Assembly (NCBI GenBank): GCA_963721645.1
Contig: CAVRJK010000002.1
Span: 310,001-374,000, forward strand
Length of the DNA: 64,000 bases
Source: JALZKA01 sp963721645
GTDB lineage: Bacteria > Actinomycetota > Thermoleophilia > Solirubrobacterales > 70-9
Direction of reading: 5' to 3'
The position numbers and the translations under genes are program-made. This document shows positions 62,732-64,000 of the stretch, piece after piece (the stretch's first letter is position 1; the number at the start of each line of letters is the position of its first letter). The notes under the pieces are model-generated. The model made no database searches. It was given only the letters and a program-made list of their open reading frames with translations, and had not been told where the DNA came from.

Positions 62732-62767
62732 GTGCCTTGCCCCGCGCCTTGCCCTGTGCCTTGCCGT
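62732..62767. repeat. Three tandem 12-mers
   Basis: GTGCCTTGCCCC, GCGCCTTGCCCT and GTGCCTTGCCGT stand head to tail. They lie in the same intergenic gap as the inverted-repeat cluster. Confidence 0.7.
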
Positions 62768-62807
62768 CGCGGCCTCTCGACTCTTGCGGCTCGCTTGCGT
62801 TTGCGGC

Positions 62808-64000
62808 TTACTCGAGCGGGTCGATCGGCAGCGCGGTGAGGAAGCTCGCCGCGATGGGTGCGGCGACCTCGCCTCCCGAGGTTCCCTCTTCGACCAGGAC
62901 GGCCACCGCTACATCGTCGCGCGCGGCGATGAACCAGGCGTGAGTCTTCGGTGGGTCGGCGGTGCCGAACTCTGCGGTGCCGGACTTGCCGATCGGCTCG
63001 CCGGGTACGGCGGCGAGCGCCGTTCCGGTCCCTGAGGTCACCACCGATCGCATCAGCGTTCGTAGCTCGGTGGCGTTCTGTGTGCCCAGCGGCTCACCCG
63101 TCTCCTCGGGGTCGTCGGCGGTCAGGCGTGGGCGATGCCACTCGCCGCTCTGGACCGCCGCCGCCACGCCCGCCATGACGAGTGGGCTGACGAGAATTCG
63201 ACCCTGGCCGATCATGGCCGCGGCCTCCTCGACCTCGTCCTTGCCCCGGGGCACGTCACCGCCGAAGGCGTCCAGCTCGAGCTCAGGATCGATCCCGATG
63301 CCGAACTGTTCGGCCTTGTCGCGGAGGTCCGTCGGCTCGAGGTCGTCGGCGAGTGAGACGAACGCGGTGTTGCATGATTGCGCGAAGTCCGTCGAGAACG
63401 GGACCGCACCCGCGGCCGAGCCTTCGAAGTTGACGAAGTCCCGCCCGCCGATGTCGATCGACTCGGGGCAATCCACCGTTTCCGCGGTGTCGAGGCCAGT
63501 GTCGAGGAGCGCAGCGGTCGAGATCACCTTGAACGTGGAACCGGGTGGATACTGGCCCGTGAAGCCGATATTGACGGCGTCCTCCGTGGGGCGGTTGGCC
63601 ACCGCAAGGATGTCGCCCGTCTTGGGCTCGAGCGCGACCAGAGCGGCGCCTCCTTCGACGTCGGCCAACGCCTCCTCGGCGGCGGTCTGGACGTCGGCCG
63701 CGAGCGTCGTCTCGAGCGGCTTACCCGGCGCACCCTCCGCCGTCTTCAGTGTTTCGACGGGTTCGCCATCCGCGTTTCTGATCACCACGGAGCGCTCAGG
63801 CTCTCCGGCAAGTTGGTCCTCGAAGGCCGCCGACAAACCAGACTGCCCGACGACGTCGTCCGCGTCGAGCTCCCCTTCGGACTTCTTCACCTGCTCCGCG
63901 GTTGCGGGACCGACAGTCCCGAGCAGCGCCCTTGCGAAGTCGCGCGTGGGGGTGAGCGGCGTCTCCCTGCCGGCGAGCTGAATGCCCTCGATCGCCCGCA
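62808..64000 (-). CDS. Class B penicillin-binding protein transpeptidase, 5' end cut by window edge
   Basis: The visible 397 residues are the C-terminal part of a peptidoglycan DD-transpeptidase. Active-site motifs in order: SxxK as PPGSTFKVISTAA, SxN as QSCNTAFVSLA, and KSGTAE (KTG-type). The open frame continues through the right edge (upstream residues ...LAGRETPLTPTRDFARALLGTVGPATAEQVKK), so the start and any membrane anchor or N-terminal domain lie outside; the GTG at 63890 is internal. The sequence ahead of the transpeptidase domain (GQSGLSAAFEDQLAG) is typical of class B PBPs. Its end is followed by the repeat-rich gap. Confidence 0.92.
   Translation of the reverse strand, partial: RAIEGIQLAGRETPLTPTRDFARALLGTVGPATAEQVKKSEGELDADDVVGQSGLSAAFEDQLAGEPERSVVIRNADGEPVETLKTAEGAPGKPLETTLAADVQTAAEEALADVEGGAALVALEPKTGDILAVANRPTEDAVNIGFTGQYPPGSTFKVISTAALLDTGLDTAETVDCPESIDIGGRDFVNFEGSAAGAVPFSTDFAQSCNTAFVSLADDLEPTDLRDKAEQFGIGIDPELELDAFGGDVPRGKDEVEEAAAMIGQGRILVSPLVMAGVAAAVQSGEWHRPRLTADDPEETGEPLGTQNATELRTLMRSVVTSGTGTALAAVPGEPIGKSGTAEFGTADPPKTHAWFIAARDDVAVAVLVEEGTSGGEVAAPIAASFLTALPIDPLE

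Noticed and set aside
62563..62767. CRISPR-like array
   Set aside because: Units are short, palindromic, unequally spaced and partly adjacent; there are no unique spacers of constant size and no cas genes.

Overview
The window is GC-rich, densely coded DNA. The GTG/TTG start use, 4-bp start/stop overlaps, Tat-exported multicopper oxidase, several cytochrome P450s, an MmpL-type transporter and an initiator tRNA with an unpaired C1-T72 and no encoded CCA all point to an actinomycete. Placement in Thermoleophilia or a similar soil lineage is a guess. I see about 50 protein genes, one intact tRNA gene (initiator tRNA-Met), one 3' tRNA fragment, and no rRNA, CRISPR array, IS element or integrase.

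Layout. 1-5.3 kb: GNAT fragment, a cupredoxin-multicopper oxidase pair, a VanZ/RDD membrane protein coupled to Ppx, and SixA. 5.4-16 kb: tRNA-fMet, two exported proteins (one a putative metallopeptidase), then a divergent pair consisting of a zinc-ribbon/class III adenylate cyclase/ATPase/TPR protein and an MFS-cNMP-patatin fusion. It ends at a copy of the tRNA 3' end. 16-27.5 kb: second cupredoxin, CocE/S15 hydrolase, UspA, small redox protein, SDR, FAD oxidoreductase, VIT1-like transporter, a P450-TetR pair with a palindromic operator, small membrane proteins, quinone reductase. 27.6-39.3 kb: A-PCP-TE synthetase, GNAT-like protein, membrane sulfatase, a small YLDPGSGS protein, a kinase-like/methyltransferase fusion, exported repeat protein, MmpL, DUF72 and HDAC-family genes. 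39.5-49.8 kb: a long plus-strand run with kdd, a hotdog thioesterase, kce, TetR, S66 peptidase, a complete dipeptide ABC importer and a P1 peptidase. 49.9-64 kb: metallophosphoesterase, two P450s with a cupin, exported triple-repeat protein, SNF2 helicase, lon, MarR, DHA2 MFS, and a class B PBP cut by the window edge.

How genes may work together. The cyclase could make the cyclic nucleotide sensed by the adjacent MFS-cNMP-patatin fusion. The 39.5-49.8 kb run looks like peptide uptake, peptide trimming and lysine-type catabolism. The MarR gene, lon promoter and MFS gene form a compact regulatory group.

A second layer is a family of short GC-rich inverted repeats built on GGGGTC/GACCCC and GGTGCC/GGCACC. 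One 33-bp copy lies between genes at 425-457, and a near-identical copy lies in frame inside lon at 58793-58825. Clusters lie at 43403-43447 and 62563-62706, and a related palindrome lies at 39395-39416. All functions come from reading motifs; no database search was run.
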